A stretch of 64,000 nt of DNA from Gammaproteobacteria bacterium Ga0077554 (GTDB taxonomy: Bacteria > Pseudomonadota > Gammaproteobacteria > Ga0077554 > Ga007554). The notes under the pieces are model-generated. The model saw nothing but the letters and a program-made list of their open reading frames with translations, did no database searches and was not told the origin of the DNA. Position 1 is the stretch's first letter; each line of letters opens with the position of its first letter. Shown in pieces: positions 53,264 to 63,007 of this stretch. The position numbers and the translations under genes were made by a program. The stretch lies in the NCBI GenBank assembly GCA_001464585.1, contig LNFF01000025.1, forward strand, positions 62,001 to 126,000, read 5' to 3'.

Positions 53264-55045
53264 TTATCCTTGCCCGGGAAAGCGTGAGTGTTTGCCTGCC
53301 TGGCCGGGGGGCGGCAGTACTGATTGATATTGCATGAACCAGTCCGAGTATCCATGTGCTCCGTGTTCGGGGCCAATCGCGCCTGTCGCTTTGTCCAAAG
53401 CCTGGAAAGTGGCGGCAAGCGTCGGATGGGTACAGGTTTTTGTGGTGTCCAGAATGAGCATTGCCTCTCCACCCGCGCCACGGGCAACTTTGAAACAGTA
53501 CGTCTGAACCTGTCCGGCGCCAGCGGGGCGTAGCGCCGTCAACCAACTGAAATATTCAAACCAGAGCCTGGGCTCTTTCATGCCATTCGCCGTGCGTACA
53601 TTCATTGCCAGACTGAGATTGCGCACTGGAATGGCGAGGCAGGCATGGTCTGCGAAGCGGAAGCGTTCCCAGGTGAAGGGTATGGAATTTTCTTTGCCGT
53701 GATAAAACCAGGAAATCACATCCCAGCCGTCATTTGTGCTGCGCCCAAAGTAATAGCCAAGATTTTGCAGCGTGAGTTGATTGAGCTCGATGATGTGGCA
53801 GTTCTTGGGTGTCGCTTCAGCGATAAGACGCGCCTTCTCATAGTAGCGGCCTTTGGACGCGTGCATGGGCAGAATGGATTCGTGCAGATTCCACCATGCT
53901 AATCCCACTAACGTTGCGGCAGCGGCGAGGCAGGCGATCATCGCGCCAGGGATGCGTGCTGGAAACGGTATGATATCGTGCAAAGCCCAGATGCCCAGCA
54001 ATAACAGCGGCGGCATGTTGACCAGCAAATAGGCGTCTTCGGTCGGGTTTGCCCAGAGATAGAACAGTAGCATGGTGGTGAGCCATGCCAGCAGAAAGAC
54101 GCGCACGGCGCGTGACCGCCCGCGTATTGCCTGGGTGAGGTGCCAGATCAACAGAAACGCCAGCAGTGCGCCGAAGGTCAGCACCGCCACGTTACGCAAT
54201 CGCCAGGGCGGCAGGAAGAAATTCTCAAACTGATATTTCAGCAGTGAAAACAAGCCATCCGCGCTGAAATTCGCCAGAGTGGAGAAGGTGGGATCAGGGA
54301 TGGAGGCGTAGCGCGTGGCGAACTTCAGCAATGCGGCGAAACCGATATCGCCAACACCATAGATATGCACGAACGCCGCAATATACAAGATCAGAACGGG
54401 CACACCTGAAAGTAACGCGACCCCCATCATGCTACGGATACGCGACCCTGCCGGATAAAGTAACCACAGGTAAATCCAGATGGGCAGGATGAGCAGTACG
54501 GCGGCCTGGTGGTACAACACAGCCAAAGTATAGGCGCTGACAAGCAGTGCGAACCGCAACTTTGAAGTGGGGTTGGCTTCAAGCAGTACGGCTGCGAGCG
54601 CAAGCAGGGCGAGCGCGCCAACCATCGGCACATAGGGCGACACCTGCATGGTGTAAACCCAGAATGTATTAGAGACGATCAAGGTCAGGGAAATGGCTAC
54701 AGCCAGCCAGGAAGATCCCGTCAATCTGCGCGTAGCTGCAAAGGTCGCCGCTACAGCGATCAAACCCCAGGCGACAGAGTGGATTTGGGCTGCAATGATG
54801 GAGTTGCAGTCAGTGCAAATCTGCGAAAGCACAACATAAATGACACGGGAAACTGGCAGATAGATGAGGTGATGGGGGTTGTAAAGCGAATACAGATCGT
54901 TGCCGTCCCGTATTACCATAGCCCAGAACAGGCTGTCCCGGATTTGATCCAGGGGTGGATAGGCGAGAGGTACAATCAGGCCGACCGTCACCACTAGTAT
55001 CAGCGGCAGTAGCCAGCGAGTGCGGGAGATGCTGGGTGAGGTCAT
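53264..55045 (-). CDS. Polytopic membrane protein, possible glycosyltransferase (GT-C like)
   Basis: A 593-residue inner-membrane protein with about ten hydrophobic segments in the first 400 residues and a 190-residue soluble tail. The early loop YPPLDQIRDSLFWAMVIRDG and the HHLIYLPVSRV region resemble the first periplasmic loop of GT39/GT-C enzymes, which use lipid-linked sugars. That matches the neighbouring GtrA/GtrB-type pair, which would supply such a donor. The start overlaps the gtrB stop by four bases. The identity is inference; it could instead be a polysaccharide-modifying protein. Confidence 0.6.
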   Translation of the reverse strand: MTSPSISRTRWLLPLILVVTVGLIVPLAYPPLDQIRDSLFWAMVIRDGNDLYSLYNPHHLIYLPVSRVIYVVLSQICTDCNSIIAAQIHSVAWGLIAVAATFAATRRLTGSSWLAVAISLTLIVSNTFWVYTMQVSPYVPMVGALALLALAAVLLEANPTSKLRFALLVSAYTLAVLYHQAAVLLILPIWIYLWLLYPAGSRIRSMMGVALLSGVPVLILYIAAFVHIYGVGDIGFAALLKFATRYASIPDPTFSTLANFSADGLFSLLKYQFENFFLPPWRLRNVAVLTFGALLAFLLIWHLTQAIRGRSRAVRVFLLAWLTTMLLFYLWANPTEDAYLLVNMPPLLLLGIWALHDIIPFPARIPGAMIACLAAAATLVGLAWWNLHESILPMHASKGRYYEKARLIAEATPKNCHIIELNQLTLQNLGYYFGRSTNDGWDVISWFYHGKENSIPFTWERFRFADHACLAIPVRNLSLAMNVRTANGMKEPRLWFEYFSWLTALRPAGAGQVQTYCFKVARGAGGEAMLILDTTKTCTHPTLAATFQALDKATGAIGPEHGAHGYSDWFMQYQSVLPPPGQAGKHSRFPGQG

Positions 55046-56079
55046 GATGATATCTCTGATGACGCTTCAAGGCGCGAGCTTGTTGGCGCTGTTCTGGCTG
55101 ACGTGTCTTTCCGGGTCTGGGCGGGAACCAGTTTGTTTAACAGATATAGCGGTCTGTTCTTGGTTTCATCGAACATGCGGCCAAGGTACTCGCCGATTAC
55201 GCCCAGCGCGGCCAATTGCACGCCGCCAAGAAACAGGACCACGACCATCAAGGAAGGATAGCCGCGTACCTCATCACCAAAGGCGAGTGTTTTGTAAATG
55301 ATGATGGCCGCATAAATGAAGGCTGCAAGGGAAACCGTCAGCCCGAGGTAGGTCGCGATCTTGAGCGGGGCGGTGGTGAACGATGTAATGCCGTCGAGCG
55401 CGAAATTCCAGAGCTTCCAATAATTCCATTTGGTTTCTCCGGCGAAGCGCGGATCTCTGCGATAGGGCACCGCCACTTGCCGATAACCAATCCATGCGAA
55501 GAGACCCTTCATGAAACGGTGTTGCTCGCGCAGGCCGCCGAGTCCGTCCATGGCGCGTCGGCTGAGTAGCCTGAAATCACCCGTATCCGCTGGAATCTGT
55601 ACGCGGCTGACCCGTCGGATCAAGCGATAGAAAGCTGCGGACGTGAACTTCTTGAGCCAGGTCTCACCCTCGCGCAGGGTGCGTTTGGCATACACTACGT
55701 CGGCGCCCTCTTGCCAATGCCGGATCAGTTCAGGAATTAATTCAGGTGGATCCTGCAAATCCACATCAATCACCACCACGGCATCACCGCTGGCGTAATC
55801 CAACCCCGCCGTCATGGCGATTTCCTTGCCGAAATTGCGGCTTAAATCCACCAGGGCGACACGCGGGTCACGGGATATCAAATCGCTGATGACAGACACG
55901 GTTTTATCGCTGCTTCCGTCGTTCACGTAAACCACCTCCAGCGTATACGGAAGTGGGTTGAACACTTCTGTCAGTCGGCGATGGAATTCCAGCAGCACTT
56001 CCTCTTCGTTGTAAGCGGGCACTACCACCGAAATGAGTAGTGGAGAGATAGCGGCAATCGTCGTGCTGTCGTGCGGCAT
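55042..56079 (-). CDS. Undecaprenyl/dolichyl-phosphate sugar synthase (GtrB type, GT2)
   Basis: It is predicted to load a sugar onto undecaprenyl phosphate at the inner face of the membrane. The 345 residues start at ATG 56079. The GT2 domain has ISVVVPAYNEEEVLLEF, VVYVNDGSSDKT, NFGKEIAMTAGLDYASGDAV, the DVDLQDPPELI metal site and RRDPRFAGETKWNYWKL. Two C-terminal membrane segments follow (about 245-310). It is two bases after a gtrA-type gene, the standard partner. Confidence 0.92.
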   Translation of the reverse strand: MPHDSTTIAAISPLLISVVVPAYNEEEVLLEFHRRLTEVFNPLPYTLEVVYVNDGSSDKTVSVISDLISRDPRVALVDLSRNFGKEIAMTAGLDYASGDAVVVIDVDLQDPPELIPELIRHWQEGADVVYAKRTLREGETWLKKFTSAAFYRLIRRVSRVQIPADTGDFRLLSRRAMDGLGGLREQHRFMKGLFAWIGYRQVAVPYRRDPRFAGETKWNYWKLWNFALDGITSFTTAPLKIATYLGLTVSLAAFIYAAIIIYKTLAFGDEVRGYPSLMVVVLFLGGVQLAALGVIGEYLGRMFDETKNRPLYLLNKLVPAQTRKDTSARTAPTSSRLEASSEISS

Positions 56080-56081
56080 AG

Positions 56082-56489
56082 TTACTTTCTGAATGTCCAG
56101 ATTCGATTGGCCATGAAGTTCCAGACCAGAACGATACCAGTAGCGATCACCTGGCTCACAAGATAATGCAGATTTACGTGATGGATCAGGATGGACATGA
56201 GCGCCGCGTTGATCAAAGCGCCGATCAAGGCCGCCACGAAGAATTTCCACATGGTTACGCGGTGAGGTTTGGTGCTACGGAAAGTGTAACGGTAATTGAG
56301 CGTGTAATTGATCACAGCGCCCAGCACGAAACCGGCGCTGGAGGCCGCAACTGGCGGGCTCCCCCAGCCCTGTACCAGCAACACCAACAGGAGATAGTGG
56401 GCCAGTGTGCCGACTGCGCCGCAGGCGGCAAAACGCGTGAATTGCTTGCCCAATTGCCCAATGTTCCAGTCAGCCGGGTTATGTTGCAT
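56082..56489 (-). CDS. GtrA-family flippase-like membrane protein
   Basis: A 135-residue protein with four membrane segments, started at ATG 56489 (MQHNPADWNIGQLGKQFTRF). FAACGAVGTLAHYLLLVLL, AGFVLGAVINYTLNYRYTF and the C-terminal VLVWNFMANRIWTF are GtrA hallmarks. It probably flips the lipid-linked sugar made by the next gene. The longer frame from 56873 is a shadow over the upstream GT4 gene, which it truly overlaps by only 11 bases. Confidence 0.92.
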   Translation of the reverse strand: MQHNPADWNIGQLGKQFTRFAACGAVGTLAHYLLLVLLVQGWGSPPVAASSAGFVLGAVINYTLNYRYTFRSTKPHRVTMWKFFVAALIGALINAALMSILIHHVNLHYLVSQVIATGIVLVWNFMANRIWTFRK

Positions 56490-57669
56490 GTGTCCGCCCA
56501 CTGACGGTATGTGCCATTCGGGTTTGATAGAACGCTGCAACGCGCTCGGCAATATGCACCCAGCGATAGGGTTCAGGCCGGGCGCGGATGGCAGCGGCAT
56601 CGAAGCGGTCACGGCCTTCGAAGTATCGGACCAGCGCGGCTTCGATGCCGTCGGCATCGGGCGTGTCCACATAAATGCCGTTTTCGCCATCCACCACATA
56701 GTCGCGCATGCCGCCGTCACGCGAGGTGAGCACGGGCACGCCGCAGGCGTTGGCTTCGAGAAAGACAATGCCGAAACCTTCAAAATTTTTCGCCTCGGAA
56801 TACGATACCAGGATGAATAGGCCTGTGTCGTGATAGAGGTCGAGCAGCTCATCGTCGGTCTTGCGGCCGACAATGGCGACGTGGTTGGTGAGACCCAGAT
56901 CGCGGATCATGTTTTCCAACTCGGTTTTATAACCGCCAGTGACAGTACCGCTGACGATCTGATAGTGAAAATCGTAGCGATCTTTCAGGCGTCCCAGCGC
57001 AGCGATGACGTTATGCACGTTCTTGATACGGTCGCATCCATCCAGCCGGGTCACCGTGAGCAGATGGGCACGAGAATGACAACTGGGGCGCAGTTCAAAG
57101 AAACGTTCGGACACGCCTGGCGGAATGATAGTGGACTTACTCGCTACGCCACGATAGCGTTCACCGAAACGGTCGCGCGTGAAGCTACTGACTGTGACGA
57201 TACCGGCGAGCTTGTCCACGGCTTGCTGGTAAACATGACGATTGTAGATGTCTTCTATAGGGTTGATCGCCGTGTCCACCGCAAATTTGACGCGATTCGG
57301 CAGTCGCCACAGCAGATGGCGCGCCAGGGCATCGCGACCAGGCAGACGCAGGCGCAACTGGAAACTGAAGCCGTCATCGCCATGTATGGTCGCAAACACG
57401 TTGGGCCGATGCAATGCCAGCGGCGCATGGTAAAAATATAGTGAGTGCCACACGTCCATATCGTGTTGTAGCAGCAGTGGAATATCCCGTTCCAGGGTGC
57501 GGGTGAGGACGGGGTGCAAGCGATACGCCGGGTCTTCCAGCGCGCCCGGAATGGAAAACACATGTACCTCATGGCCAAGTTTACCCAGTGCGCATGCCAG
57601 CTCATAACCATATAGGCAGGCGCCGCCGATTTCCGGCATAAAAAAGGGAGCAATCAGACCGATTTTCAT
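56479..57669 (-). CDS. Glycosyltransferase, GT4 family
   Basis: A 396-residue GT-B enzyme. ATG 57669 (MKIGLIAPFFMPEIGGACLY) is preferred to GTG 57675. N-terminal PEIGGACLYGYELACALGKL and C-terminal VSYSEAKNFEGFGIVFLEAN, CGVPVLTSRDGGMRDYVVDG and ENGIYVDTPD are typical GT4 features. The gene precedes the gtrA/gtrB-type pair and follows a 563-residue unknown by 21 bases. Confidence 0.92.
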   Translation of the reverse strand: MKIGLIAPFFMPEIGGACLYGYELACALGKLGHEVHVFSIPGALEDPAYRLHPVLTRTLERDIPLLLQHDMDVWHSLYFYHAPLALHRPNVFATIHGDDGFSFQLRLRLPGRDALARHLLWRLPNRVKFAVDTAINPIEDIYNRHVYQQAVDKLAGIVTVSSFTRDRFGERYRGVASKSTIIPPGVSERFFELRPSCHSRAHLLTVTRLDGCDRIKNVHNVIAALGRLKDRYDFHYQIVSGTVTGGYKTELENMIRDLGLTNHVAIVGRKTDDELLDLYHDTGLFILVSYSEAKNFEGFGIVFLEANACGVPVLTSRDGGMRDYVVDGENGIYVDTPDADGIEAALVRYFEGRDRFDAAAIRARPEPYRWVHIAERVAAFYQTRMAHTVSGRTHAT

Positions 57670-57690
57670 AGGCACTCAGTATAGCAAGTT

Positions 57691-59382
57691 TCAGGCCGTC
57701 GGGGCGGGAGGGCGCGCGAGTACGGCTTCAGCATTGCCACCCAATGAGGAGGGCGGCAATCCCATATTCATCGCCTCCAGGTCGGCACAGGCCTCCTCAT
57801 ACCAGTCAAGGTATTCGGTATGGTCGGGAAATTCTTGGCACAGATGCCATAAAGCTTCAGCCCAGAAGCCCAGCGCATAGCGCTCGTATTTCAGCTCTTT
57901 CCAGCGTCCGCGTACGCCACTGGTTTGGGCGAATTGTGCAGCTTCATTGATGGCCGTATCAAATCGGGTACCACCGAAGCGCCGCCGCGCGCGCACCAGA
58001 TCCATGAGATTGACCGTGTGATAGTGAAACGCCCAACTGCCCAGCCCCAGATGGCGGTCAATATAACCACCCGGCATGACCAGACGCGGAAAACGGTTCT
58101 TGATGCGGTACAGATTGGGAATGAATACTTGCCAGCCGATGCGTTTCCACAGGCGTTGCCACAACGGCAGGCGCATGGCCTGTGCAGTGGGCAGGAGCGT
58201 TAGATTGATGGCCGAGAAAAGCAGTCGATAAAGCCACTCTGCGGATCTCAGCGCCAACACTGCCTGCGCACTTGTCACGCCGGAATCGACCAATGGGGCA
58301 TATTGCGCGTCGCCGCTCAGTTGACGGTAGCGATCCAGCGCGATCAGGATATCCAGGTGAGTGTTGAGGACCAGCATATTCTGCGGCGACTTGCCCAGCG
58401 CCTGCCCCGGCAACCACTTGAAGGGCGCACCATTCATGCCGGCTTCGGTCAATTCCAGTTCGTCATGAAAGAACCACGCGCCCGCTTCTGTTGAGTCATG
58501 CTTATCCGAAATAAAGCGCATGCCCCGTGCCAGCGCAGTCCGCACAGCCAGGTCATCAGTTTCGCTCAACGCATCCATCATCAAGTGCATGGCCGAACAG
58601 TGCAGGCGGTAGTGGGATTCCATGTCCTCTGTCCACTCGCCGTGGCGGAAGCCACCGTCTTCACTCTGACGTGAAAGCACGGATAACAGCAACTGGGTTT
58701 TTAACAGACCATAAATGCGCTTGCCCGTAGCGCGATGTAGACCATTAAAAATCAGATGCAATGCGTGCGCATCGTTCTCCGAACAAATGCGGCGTTTGTG
58801 CGGCCACGCGTAGCGGTCTTCATATACCCAGCCGTGAATCAGATGGCGATACAGATCAGCAGGTTTTCCGTAACGGGTGTGCGAACCAAGCAGGAAATAG
58901 CCGTGTATTTCCACCGGCGTCAGTGTTTGCAATTCGTCAATCAGTGATGGATCGTTGAGCCGCCAGATCACCGCATCAAGTGTCCAATTCTCCGAGGTAT
59001 TTTTGGGCAGCGTGGCAAAGGCAATTTTCACGCCACTTGAATCCAGGTTGAAATCTTCCCATGCGGCAGCGCGTTCTTCGAGAATATGGCCTTGCGCGCT
59101 GACACGTCGTAGCGTCGCCGGAGTAGGCAGCCAGTAACTCGGCATAGCCGCATCGCGGCTACGTAGCAGCCAGCCACCCGCAGCACAGCGTTGCAGCGCG
59201 TAGTTTCCATCCAGCCGGAAACTGATGGCGGCGTCGGTACGCAAAAACACACAATCCGCGTTTTCGAATGTGTCTTGTACGCGTTGTATGTCGTCGGCAA
59301 GGATAGTGCCGCGTTGCCCGTGAGACAAGCGTAGATGAGACGCATCTGCGGTAAAGAATGTATTGATATCGAATTCGGCCAT
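57691..59382 (-). CDS. Hypothetical protein of the polysaccharide locus, possible alpha/alpha-toroid enzyme
   Basis: I do not recognise this 563-residue soluble protein with confidence. Residues about 200-540 are helical and rich in Trp, His and Tyr (SEDGGFRHGEWTEDMESHYR, AGAWFFHDELELTEAGMN, VLNTHLDILIALDRYRQLSG), with the spacing seen in (alpha/alpha)6-toroid enzymes such as glucuronyl epimerases, unsaturated glucuronyl hydrolases and polysaccharide lyases. The N-terminal 190 residues are beta-rich. No signal peptide is seen. It lies between two GT4 genes, overlapping neither. An epimerase or lyase role is inference only. Confidence 0.6.
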   Translation of the reverse strand: MAEFDINTFFTADASHLRLSHGQRGTILADDIQRVQDTFENADCVFLRTDAAISFRLDGNYALQRCAAGGWLLRSRDAAMPSYWLPTPATLRRVSAQGHILEERAAAWEDFNLDSSGVKIAFATLPKNTSENWTLDAVIWRLNDPSLIDELQTLTPVEIHGYFLLGSHTRYGKPADLYRHLIHGWVYEDRYAWPHKRRICSENDAHALHLIFNGLHRATGKRIYGLLKTQLLLSVLSRQSEDGGFRHGEWTEDMESHYRLHCSAMHLMMDALSETDDLAVRTALARGMRFISDKHDSTEAGAWFFHDELELTEAGMNGAPFKWLPGQALGKSPQNMLVLNTHLDILIALDRYRQLSGDAQYAPLVDSGVTSAQAVLALRSAEWLYRLLFSAINLTLLPTAQAMRLPLWQRLWKRIGWQVFIPNLYRIKNRFPRLVMPGGYIDRHLGLGSWAFHYHTVNLMDLVRARRRFGGTRFDTAINEAAQFAQTSGVRGRWKELKYERYALGFWAEALWHLCQEFPDHTEYLDWYEEACADLEAMNMGLPPSSLGGNAEAVLARPPAPTA

Positions 59383-59384
59383 GG

Positions 59385-60743
59385 CTATTTTGTCTGTTTA
59401 CCGAAAATCCGCCGGGCAAATCTGGCCAGGGGATTGTCGAGCAGCAATTGCGCCGCACGTTCCGCTTTTTTCAACCGCTCCTCCATGTCCGTCACTTTCT
59501 CCCCGAGATAACCTATCTCGGAGGCGGTCTGGAGAAACAGGTCGACGGCATAGGAGCCTGGTGTGGGCGATGGCTCGTCAAGTATTTCTTGGTAAACCTG
59601 CATGAGCTTGTCCACCGAGTTGCGCACATCGAATTCACCGCTGAATACCAGTGCCTTTCCAGCTTCGGCAAAGCGCGTCCGCTTGTTTATATCACGCAGT
59701 AGCTCCAGCAAATGATTTGCCATGCTAGTAGCATCGCCATAATCGACAAGAAATCCCGTCTCTCCGTGCCGGATCACATATTCGACGAATCCACCACATC
59801 GGGTGACGACACACGCACAGCCACATGCCATAGCCTCAATGAGCACATAGGGGCCGCCTTCGGTACGTGAAGTTAGCGCAAACACATCAGCCTCGGCAAG
59901 TATACGTGGAACATCGGCGCGGAAGCCCAAGAGGTGCATGTGGTCAGAAAGCCCCGCCTGTGCAATGCGCGCATGCAAATCTTGTTCGTATTGGGGAGAG
60001 TCTGCCGCACCCGCAATAACGAAATGTGCTTCAGGCATAGATTGCCTGACCTTCGCCGCCGCCTCGACGAAATATTCGAACCCCTTGTCAGGATTGATGC
60101 GGCCCACTGCGGCAATCAACGGTGTATCCCGCGTGATGCCCAATTCACGTCTGACCGAGCCATCAGCAAGGCTGACGGCATCCGCATACTTTTGCAGCTC
60201 CAGCCCATTATGGATCACGCGGATCTTTTCTCTGGATACTGGCGGAGAAAGGCTTGCAGCCACGGGTTCAGCTACAGCGATGAGACGAGAGGACAGATCA
60301 CCCGCCAGTTGCGCGAAGGTCGCGGGTTGAATCGGCATGCGCTGATAAACAGGCAGGTTCGCTTGAAACGGAATATGCACCACCAGCACATGGTGTACCC
60401 CGGCCAGCTTTGCCGCCAATGCACCATCCAGAATCATATTGGAATTGGTATGCACCAGACCGATATTTTCTGCGTGGATGATTTTTTCAAGCTGGCGCAC
60501 CCGTTGCGGCATGTCAGACAGAAAACGGTACCAGGGCGCCGGTGGCTTCAACCAGCCATAATCCGCTGTGACTACCAGACAGCGAATGCCCAGCTCATCC
60601 AGCTTCACCTTGAAAGCACCTTCTCCAGGCAACACCACGAGGGGCGTGAACCGGCTATGATCGAGATGCCTGAATACATCCAGGAGATAGACTTCCCCCC
60701 CGGCAATGTCACTACGGCTTGCAATATAGAGAATGTTAGTCAC
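59385..60743 (-). CDS. Glycosyltransferase, GT4 family
   Basis: A 452-residue GT-B enzyme started at GTG 60743 (VTNILYIASRSDIAGGEVYL), which has an AGGAG ribosome site and overlaps the upstream stop in GTGA. Signatures: DIAGGEVYLLDVFRHLD, GRINPDKGFEYFVEAA, LTSRTEGGPYVLIEAMACGC and GGFVEYVIRHGETGFLVDYG. The last 60 residues are a coiled coil (MEERLKKAERAAQLLL) that could mediate complex formation. Confidence 0.92.
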   Translation of the reverse strand: MTNILYIASRSDIAGGEVYLLDVFRHLDHSRFTPLVVLPGEGAFKVKLDELGIRCLVVTADYGWLKPPAPWYRFLSDMPQRVRQLEKIIHAENIGLVHTNSNMILDGALAAKLAGVHHVLVVHIPFQANLPVYQRMPIQPATFAQLAGDLSSRLIAVAEPVAASLSPPVSREKIRVIHNGLELQKYADAVSLADGSVRRELGITRDTPLIAAVGRINPDKGFEYFVEAAAKVRQSMPEAHFVIAGAADSPQYEQDLHARIAQAGLSDHMHLLGFRADVPRILAEADVFALTSRTEGGPYVLIEAMACGCACVVTRCGGFVEYVIRHGETGFLVDYGDATSMANHLLELLRDINKRTRFAEAGKALVFSGEFDVRNSVDKLMQVYQEILDEPSPTPGSYAVDLFLQTASEIGYLGEKVTDMEERLKKAERAAQLLLDNPLARFARRIFGKQTK

Positions 60744-61669
60744 GGGCGAGTTCTCCTGAAACGTGACCAATACCACGCAGCACGATTACGTACGCTCGCG
60801 GGTATCATGTTGTTAATCGCGCGCCACGGATCCCAGACAGCAGCCTTAAGCGTATAAGCTGCCGCAGCCAACGGCCTGGATTCTGCGCTTGCATAGTGGG
60901 CCATCTGTTCATAGAGCCTGCAGTATCTAAGCTTTCTGTCAGCAACAGGAACGCTTGCACAGGCATCGGGTAGTTTCCGCTCGGCCTTGCGCAGCACCCG
61001 CAAAGTGTATTCGCGTATGGCTACCTGATGGTGGCTGTTATTTTCTGCATGCCAGCGGTAACGTGCGACGGGCTCATCTATATAACCTATGGCATGTTGG
61101 GCCGCAATACGCAGCCATAAGTCGTAATCATCAGCGTATTTGATGGATGGATCAAAACTGCCGATGGTATCTACCACGCTACGGCGAAACACCGCGGCGA
61201 CCGCCATCACCGGGTTGCCCATGTACATACGCACAAAACACCGCCCGGATACCGCCGCCGGAAAATAAGGTTCGTGCGGTAGCGGCTGGCCGTTTGCATC
61301 AATGTAATCCACGTCACCATGCACCAGTCCTGCTTCCGGGTGTGTCTGCATATACGCTATCTGTTTTTCAGCTTTATGTGGCAACCATTCGTCGTCCTGG
61401 TCACACAAGCCAATATACGCGCCAGTTGTATGCTGCAAAGCCGTGTTGCGTGCGGATGCCACGCCCGCGTTTTGTTGTTCGATGTATTTCACGCGCACAT
61501 CAGCGAGATAAGGCCGGATGACGGCGGCGCTGTTGTCCGGTGAGCCGTCATTGACGATGATAAGCTCAATGTCGGAATGGCTTTGCGCCAGCACCGACTC
61601 AATGGCGCGCGCGATAAATCGTTCACCCTTGTAAACCGGCATCAGAATGCTGATACGTGATCCGTTCAT
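60740..61669 (-). CDS. Glycosyltransferase, GT2 family
   Basis: A 309-residue GT-A enzyme. ATG 61669 (MNGSRISILMPVYKGERFIA) is preferred to the frame from 61690. It has LIIVNDGSPDNSAAVI, NAGVASARNTALQHTTGAYI, the metal-site CDQDDEWLP and ADDYDLWLRIA. Its end is RFRRTRP, overlapping the next GT4 start by four bases, so the two should be made together. Confidence 0.92.
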   Translation of the reverse strand: MNGSRISILMPVYKGERFIARAIESVLAQSHSDIELIIVNDGSPDNSAAVIRPYLADVRVKYIEQQNAGVASARNTALQHTTGAYIGLCDQDDEWLPHKAEKQIAYMQTHPEAGLVHGDVDYIDANGQPLPHEPYFPAAVSGRCFVRMYMGNPVMAVAAVFRRSVVDTIGSFDPSIKYADDYDLWLRIAAQHAIGYIDEPVARYRWHAENNSHHQVAIREYTLRVLRKAERKLPDACASVPVADRKLRYCRLYEQMAHYASAESRPLAAAAYTLKAAVWDPWRAINNMIPASVRNRAAWYWSRFRRTRP

Positions 61670-61735
61670 GCGCCTATACGCCACACCCAATGGTAATCGT
61701 AAAAGTATCTGGCCTAACAGGTAGAAATGGCATGC

Positions 61736-63007
61736 TCATCGTGGCGGAAGCCGATGCTTGAGATGCCACAACAGCGCGGCAATGATGATGCGTATTTCTG
61801 AAAGTGACGCGGAAAGCCGCCAAAAAAAACGTTTTAAAGGGTTAGGTGCGTTCGGCTTTGCAGCGAACGAGACCGCCGTCTCAGTAGGCACTGCTGTCAG
61901 CGCGTCGCGTGTCGCCTCAAGATAAGCCCGCCCCCATTTTTGATCGGGTTCCAGATGACAGCCTTCAGCCCATTCATTCCATGCGTTGATAAATACAATC
62001 TGTTCATCACCGCTATGGCGTTGTCGGGTCCTGGCCACAGTTTTACTGAGCCATTGTTTATATATCGTTGGTGTCGAACCGATGAAAATATTGGCATTGG
62101 CGCTACGCCGTGCACTGTTGTCCCACATCGGGGACACACAGCGAAACCAGCGGTAGTGCGGTTCAGGTTTGGATAACATACTTTGTGCGGTGGCAGGATA
62201 GGAATATATCCAGCTATCACGGAAGACAGCGGGCAGCAAGCCAAGTTTCCCCAGCAGGTCGGTCACACGGCCACGAAACAACGCCTTCCTGTTCTTGGAT
62301 GAATTGGGCGCAAATTCAACCGCCGCATCGAATCCTATACTGCCAGGATCAACATCCCTCACAAAATTTTCCACACGCACAAGATAGAGTCCTGGCAACC
62401 CGGCCTGCCTGGCTTCTGCCTGCCAGAGCGCCGCCGTTTTGGCAGGGTCAGGCAGCAGTTCGGTGCGGTACACCAGAAACAGCGGCTTGCCGTCGATGCG
62501 GATATAACGTGGATCCTTGAACGCTGGCATCAGGCTGCGAATGTGTGCCAGGTCGTCTTCATGGTTGTAATGTTGTTCCAGCAATATATTACGTTCGCCA
62601 CCATCCCACACGCGCGTCCAGTTTTCATTTGCCCAGCACAGGCAAAATGGTAAATCTGGTTTACCACTTTCCAGCACTTCATTGAATGGCCGTTCCAGAA
62701 TGCGGCGGCCATTGAACCAGTAGTGGTAATAACAAAAACCATGAATACCATGCTGACGCGCAAGTTCAGCCTGCGCTTCACGTACCTCAGGCAACCGCAA
62801 GTCGTAGAAGCCCAGATCAGCAGGCAAGTGCGGCTGGTAGTGCCCCGGAAACAGCGATTTGGCCTTGGCGACATTGCGCCATTCAGTGAAGCCGCGTCCC
62901 CACCATTCATCGTTTTCAGGAACAGGGTGGAATTGGGGGAGATAAAAGGCAATCAGGCGTGGTTGCCTATCCGTGCTATCCGTACTATCAGCCTGGTTCG
63001 TGCTCAT
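61736..63007 (-). CDS. WbsX-like glycosyltransferase / GH99-like protein
   Basis: A 423-residue protein of the WbsX group found in O-antigen and capsule loci. Signatures are LIAFYLPQFHPVPENDEWWG, GFTEWRNVAKAKSLFPGHYQ, GFCYYHYWFNGRRILERPF, FCLCWANENWTRVWDG and the C-terminal INAWNEWAEGCHLEPD. The fold resembles GH99, whose members act on mannose, but whether WbsX proteins synthesise or trim glycan is not settled. It overlaps the upstream GT4 gene in ATGA. Confidence 0.9.
   Translation of the reverse strand: MSTNQADSTDSTDRQPRLIAFYLPQFHPVPENDEWWGRGFTEWRNVAKAKSLFPGHYQPHLPADLGFYDLRLPEVREAQAELARQHGIHGFCYYHYWFNGRRILERPFNEVLESGKPDLPFCLCWANENWTRVWDGGERNILLEQHYNHEDDLAHIRSLMPAFKDPRYIRIDGKPLFLVYRTELLPDPAKTAALWQAEARQAGLPGLYLVRVENFVRDVDPGSIGFDAAVEFAPNSSKNRKALFRGRVTDLLGKLGLLPAVFRDSWIYSYPATAQSMLSKPEPHYRWFRCVSPMWDNSARRSANANIFIGSTPTIYKQWLSKTVARTRQRHSGDEQIVFINAWNEWAEGCHLEPDQKWGRAYLEATRDALTAVPTETAVSFAAKPNAPNPLKRFFWRLSASLSEIRIIIAALLWHLKHRLPPR

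Noticed and set aside
53259-53546. 96-residue extension ahead of asnB
   Set aside because: It would bury the nucleophile cysteine that must be the second residue, and it overlaps the upstream gene.
56490-56873. Long N-terminal extension of the GtrA protein
   Set aside because: It is an alternate-frame shadow of the upstream GT4 gene; the GtrA family is about 130 residues.
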